Assembly (NCBI GenBank): GCA_964552035.1
Contig: CAZKFN010000044.1
Location: forward strand, 1-16,931
Source of the DNA: CAZKFN01 sp964552035
Lineage (GTDB): Bacteria; Bacteroidota; Bacteroidia; Flavobacteriales_E; Vicingaceae
Direction: 5' to 3'
Length of the DNA stretch: 16,931 nt
Numbering within the stretch: the first letter of the stretch is position 1; every line of letters starts with the position of its first letter. Below, one piece after another: positions 14,217 through 16,931 of this stretch. A program made the position numbers and the translations under genes. The notes under the pieces are model-generated. The model had not been told where the DNA came from. It saw only the letters and a program-made list of their open reading frames with translations, and searched no databases.

Positions 14217-15449
14217 TTAGATTTTATGAAAGATACGATTATAAATAAGTGCTGTAGCTCCTGCATTTTTAACAACATACTTTTTGGCTTTATCACTTGC
14301 TTCCATTCGTTGGGTATTATTTTCTAAATAGGTTTTAAGCATTTGTAAAAAATCACTTTCATTGTGAATAACTTTTGCTGCACCAATTTGAATTAAATCG
14401 AGAGCCTCTTGAAAACGCTGATAGTTGGGTCCAAATAATAGAGGGCAACCATAAACCGCAGCTTCAAGAGCATTGTGTATCCCTGCTCCAAATCCACCAC
14501 CAATAAGGGCTACTTTCCCATAGCGATAAACTTTTGAAAGCAAGCCTATTTTATCGATAATGAGAACTTGAAAGGAAGATAAATCATCAGTATTAGAAGT
14601 TTCCGACCATAAAATCGCATTTTGAAAAGAAGCTTTTAATTGTTGCATTTTTTCAGGAGATATTTCATGAGGGGCAATGATAATCTTTTCAGAATGAAAA
14701 TTTTTAGAAGCAATTTTAGCGAGTTCATCCTCCTTCTCCCAACTGCTCCCAAATATAATTGCTGTGTTTTTGGGCGAAAACGTGCTTAATCGTTTGTCTT
14801 TAATGGGCTCTTTCGATAACTCTATAACTCTATCAAATCTACTATCGCCGCTAATGCTGATATTTTGATATCCAATGCCTTGCAAAAGTAGCTTTGAGGT
14901 TTTGTTTTGTACAAAAAAGTGATTAAAAGCAGAAAGTTGTTTGGCAAACCACCGTCCATAGAATTTAAAAAAATGTTGTTGTGGCCAAAATATTCCTGAA
15001 GCCAAGTAGGTAGGAATATTTTTCTTTTTTAAGCTATTCAGAAAGTTAAACCAAAATTCATACTTAATAAAAATGGCATAATCTGGCTGGACAACCTCCA
15101 GGAATTTTCTAGCGGTTTTTGGATAATCAAAAGGAAGGTAAGAGACAATGTCCACACCATTATAATTTTTCTGAATCTTGTAACCAGAAGGAGAAAAGAA
15201 AGTTAAGAGAACCCTTTTGTTGGGCTGTTGTTTTTTTATTTGTTCTAACAATGGACGAGCCTGTTCAAATTCACCTAAAGAAGCACAGTGTATCCAAATT
15301 GTTTTTTTCTTTTCAGTAAACTTTTCCTCGAGAAGTGGGAGCAGATTTTTTCTACCTTTAATAGCATCTTTAGCTTTAGGGTGAAATAAAGAAGCAATCT
15401 GAATTCCAGTATGGTATAGAAAAATGGAAAAAGTATAAAGCAATCTCAT
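14217..15449 (-). CDS. waaA: 3-deoxy-D-manno-octulosonic acid (Kdo) transferase
   Basis: WaaA (KdtA, GT30) adds Kdo from CMP-Kdo to the lipid A precursor at the inner-membrane face. The 410-residue product has an N-terminal hydrophobic anchor (residues 1-22). IHCASLGE at 53-60 follows, with the catalytic base expected at Glu60. Further landmarks are KYEFWFN at 129-135, GDSRFDR at 201-207, APHEIS at 259-264, the nucleotide-binding GGGFGAGIHNALEAA at 317-331 and FGPNYQRFQEA at 339-349. ATG at 15447-15449; a second ATG 4 bases further upstream is out of frame. It follows the beta-barrel gene after 10 bases, so the two form an operon. Bacteroidota enzymes are usually monofunctional, but the number of Kdo residues added cannot be read here. 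Confidence 0.96.
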   Translation of the reverse strand: MRLLYTFSIFLYHTGIQIASLFHPKAKDAIKGRKNLLPLLEEKFTEKKKTIWIHCASLGEFEQARPLLEQIKKQQPNKRVLLTFFSPSGYKIQKNYNGVDIVSYLPFDYPKTARKFLEVVQPDYAIFIKYEFWFNFLNSLKKKNIPTYLASGIFWPQQHFFKFYGRWFAKQLSAFNHFFVQNKTSKLLLQGIGYQNISISGDSRFDRVIELSKEPIKDKRLSTFSPKNTAIIFGSSWEKEDELAKIASKNFHSEKIIIAPHEISPEKMQQLKASFQNAILWSETSNTDDLSSFQVLIIDKIGLLSKVYRYGKVALIGGGFGAGIHNALEAAVYGCPLLFGPNYQRFQEALDLIQIGAAKVIHNESDFLQMLKTYLENNTQRMEASDKAKKYVVKNAGATALIYNRIFHKI

Positions 15450-15459
15450 TCATTGAAGA

Positions 15460-16230
15460 TTAATAAATATAAAACTCTTCAGATTCTCTACTTCTAAAAG
15501 GAATCATCCAACCCACTCTAATGCCATAAAGAAAATCAAATTTACTACCAGTATCATAAGATTTAGTGTCGTAATTGTATTTCCTTCTATTCTTTGTAAA
15601 AGCTTGTTTAAATTCTAATCCAGCATAAAAATTGACGATGTTATTATTCCCAAAATACTTATATCCGATGAATTGTTTGGTGGCAAAACCTGTATGCAGC
15701 CTATCGTAGCCTTTTAGGCGTTCATCGCTAAATTGATAAACTTTTCCATCTCTCCAATCCACTTTAATTCTATGTTGTAAATACCCTGCACCTACTTGGA
15801 GAAGCAAACCAGAATTTTTTTGTTTTTGATTTAAGGGGATAATTTTTCCAGCAGTAGCAAAAAAGGATAATCCTCTTAATTCATAGGTAATTCTTACAAG
15901 CTCACCGTCAGAGTCTGTTGCATCTCCAGCCTTGTTAAGCACATCATCTAGTAAGCCTTGTGTTTTAACTTGTTTGGTAAAGTGATAGCCTCCTTCAATT
16001 TCAAATAGCCAATTTTTAATTGTTTTAAAGCCGAATGCTCCTCCAACTTCATTACTGTTGCCATATCTTGCTTCAAAATCTCCAGCTGGGGCATGATAAG
16101 AATATTGGAATCTAACAAAAGGGATGTTTTCAACTGAGTAAGCTTTTTTATCTTCAACTTGAGCAAAAAGCAGAAGCTGTGCAAAAAGCATAAGGGCAAG
16201 GGAGAAAATTATCTGTTTAAATGAAATCAT
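15460..16230 (-). CDS. Outer-membrane beta-barrel protein, family unassigned
   Basis: The 256-residue product has a signal peptide over residues 1-23 (MISFKQIIFSLALMLFAQLL, cleaved around LFAQ). The rest alternates hydrophobic and polar residues with many aromatic ends (VRFQYSYHAPAGDF, FEIEGGYHFTKQ, LLLQVGAGYLQHRIKVDW, VNFYAGLEFKQAF, FLYGIRVGWMIPF), as in an 8- to 10-stranded outer-membrane barrel. It ends FRSRESEEFYIY. No enzymatic motif is seen. The location 10 bases upstream of waaA suggests a link with outer-membrane or lipopolysaccharide biogenesis, which is inference from context. Start: ATG at 16228-16230; the hydrophobic core and N-terminal Lys fit this start better than Met14. Confidence 0.85.
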   Translation of the reverse strand: MISFKQIIFSLALMLFAQLLLFAQVEDKKAYSVENIPFVRFQYSYHAPAGDFEARYGNSNEVGGAFGFKTIKNWLFEIEGGYHFTKQVKTQGLLDDVLNKAGDATDSDGELVRITYELRGLSFFATAGKIIPLNQKQKNSGLLLQVGAGYLQHRIKVDWRDGKVYQFSDERLKGYDRLHTGFATKQFIGYKYFGNNNIVNFYAGLEFKQAFTKNRRKYNYDTKSYDTGSKFDFLYGIRVGWMIPFRSRESEEFYIY

Positions 16231-16235
16231 TGCTG

Positions 16236-16243
16236 CAAAATTA
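16236..16243 (-). promoter_or_regulatory. Candidate -7 element abutting the barrel gene start
   Basis: The minus strand reads TAATTTTG (complement of 16236-16243), an exact TAnnTTTG match only 5 bases before the ATG. Used as a promoter, it would give a transcript with almost no leader. A TTTTG lies 15 bases further upstream, slightly closer than the usual -33 spacing. Confidence 0.25.
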
Positions 16244-16309
16244 CAAACAATATTTAATCAAAATCTTATCAAAAAAATATTAACTTCGCCATCCTTAAAG
16301 AAATTCAGT

Positions 16310-16931
16310 ATGCAAGACATTCAAATGGTTGACTTAAAGGGTCAATACAGAAACATTAAGATGGAAATAGATAATGGCATTCAAGAAGTTATAGAAAGTG
16401 CAGCTTTTATCAATGGACCAGAAGTGAAGGCTTTTCAACAAGAGTTGGAAGTTTATTTAAATGTGAAACACGTTATTCCATGTGCAAATGGAACAGATGC
16501 CCTGCAAATTGCCTTAATGGCTTTAAATTTAAAGCCGGGAGATGAGGTGATTACAACTACCTTTACATTTGTTGCAACTGCAGAAGTTATTGCCTTATTA
16601 GGTTTAAAGCCGGTTTTGGTTGATGTGGATCCAGATTCCTTTTTGATTAATTTAAAGGAGGTAAAAGAAGCGATAACTCCTCAAACTAAAGCAATAATTC
16701 CAGTGCATTTATTTGGACAGTGTGCGAATATGGAAGCTATTCTAGAACTAGCTCAAAAACATTCTTTAAAAGTAGTTGAAGATGCTGCACAATCCATTGG
16801 ATCAGAATTTAAATTTTCAGATGGGAAAGTAGCTAAGTCGGGTACTATGGGCGATTTTGGTTGTACTTCATTTTTCCCTTCCAAAAATTTAGGATGTTAT
16901 GGAGATGGAGGTGCGATTTTCACCAATGATG
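16310..16931 (+). CDS. DegT/DnrJ/EryC1/StrS (WbpE-like) sugar aminotransferase, 3' end cut by window
   Basis: From the ATG at 16310-16312 the frame is open for 207 codons to the window edge, so roughly the last 160-170 residues are missing. PLP-dependent enzymes of this family aminate keto-sugar nucleotides for surface polysaccharides. Visible landmarks are FINGPEVKAFQQEL at residues 33-46, NGTDALQIAL at 60-69 (cofactor phosphate contact), TFTFVATAEV at 84-93, PVHLFGQ at 131-137, EDAAQSIGS at 157-165 with the Asp that contacts the PLP pyridine nitrogen, and FFPSKNLGCYGDGGA at 188-202 with Lys192 as the PLP Schiff-base residue. The N-terminus and the SKNLGCYGDGGA block resemble WbpE-type enzymes that act on UDP-3-keto-GlcNAcA, but the exact sugar is uncertain. 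It is divergent from the barrel/waaA pair, with 79 bases between. Only a degenerate TAACTTCG -7 motif is visible upstream. Confidence 0.95.
   Translation, partial: MQDIQMVDLKGQYRNIKMEIDNGIQEVIESAAFINGPEVKAFQQELEVYLNVKHVIPCANGTDALQIALMALNLKPGDEVITTTFTFVATAEVIALLGLKPVLVDVDPDSFLINLKEVKEAITPQTKAIIPVHLFGQCANMEAILELAQKHSLKVVEDAAQSIGSEFKFSDGKVAKSGTMGDFGCTSFFPSKNLGCYGDGGAIFTND

Noticed and set aside
1..16931. Search for tRNA, rRNA, CRISPR arrays, insertion-sequence ends and transposase genes
   Set aside because: None was recognised on either strand. Faint or divergent elements could be missed without a computed search.

Overview
The window reads as AT-rich chromosomal DNA from a Bacteroidota bacterium, most likely in the order Flavobacteriales. 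The evidence is lineage-typical families (DUF5606, DUF983, DUF3820, a PorE-like OmpA protein), a secreted protein with a type IX secretion (T9SS) sorting-domain motif, A-rich translation starts instead of Shine-Dalgarno sites, and several promoter-like TAnnTTTG motifs.

Positions 1-2777 are accessory. On the minus strand lie a truncated secreted protein made of two tandem cysteine-rich modules with the start of a T9SS C-terminal domain, and a small DUF3820 gene. Divergent from them, on the plus strand, is a tightly packed run of unrecognised small genes: two membrane peptides, an 86-residue soluble protein with no export signal, and a lipoprotein, closed by a strong terminator. The layout resembles an orphan toxin-tip/immunity cassette, but that is inference. 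Positions 2778-3196 hold two promoter-like motifs and no convincing gene.

Positions 3197-12926 are a ten-gene minus-strand run with short gaps and several overlaps. In transcription order: a PIN-PhoH ATPase, a YbdG-like MscS channel, a DUF983 membrane protein, a single-domain rhodanese, QueE (7-deazaguanine/queuosine pathway), a PorE-like TPR/PD40/CRD/OmpA protein, a DUF5606 protein, an M3 oligoendopeptidase and PurB. This is ordinary housekeeping content. The oddest feature is the PorE-like signal peptide, which is encoded inside the 3' end of queE.

Positions 12927-14216 are a second accessory island. After a 547-base intergenic stretch with one promoter-like motif comes a plus-strand lipoprotein gene broken by an exact 7-base tandem duplication. 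Collapsing the duplication restores a 158-residue protein with a cysteine-containing tail. It ends at a 17-bp terminator hairpin. Beside it, on the minus strand, is a decayed fragment that matches the Rhs/TcB (SpvB/TcdB-type) repeat pattern, a trace of a lost large toxin gene.

Positions 14217-16931 concern the cell envelope: waaA (Kdo transferase) with an outer-membrane beta-barrel gene 10 bases upstream of it, and divergently the start of a DegT/WbpE-type sugar aminotransferase that runs off the window.

The least explained parts are the 1502-2746 cassette, the 7-bp phase-switch-like lesion at 13781-13797, and the Rhs/TcB relic at 14027-14185. No rRNA, tRNA, CRISPR array or insertion sequence was seen.
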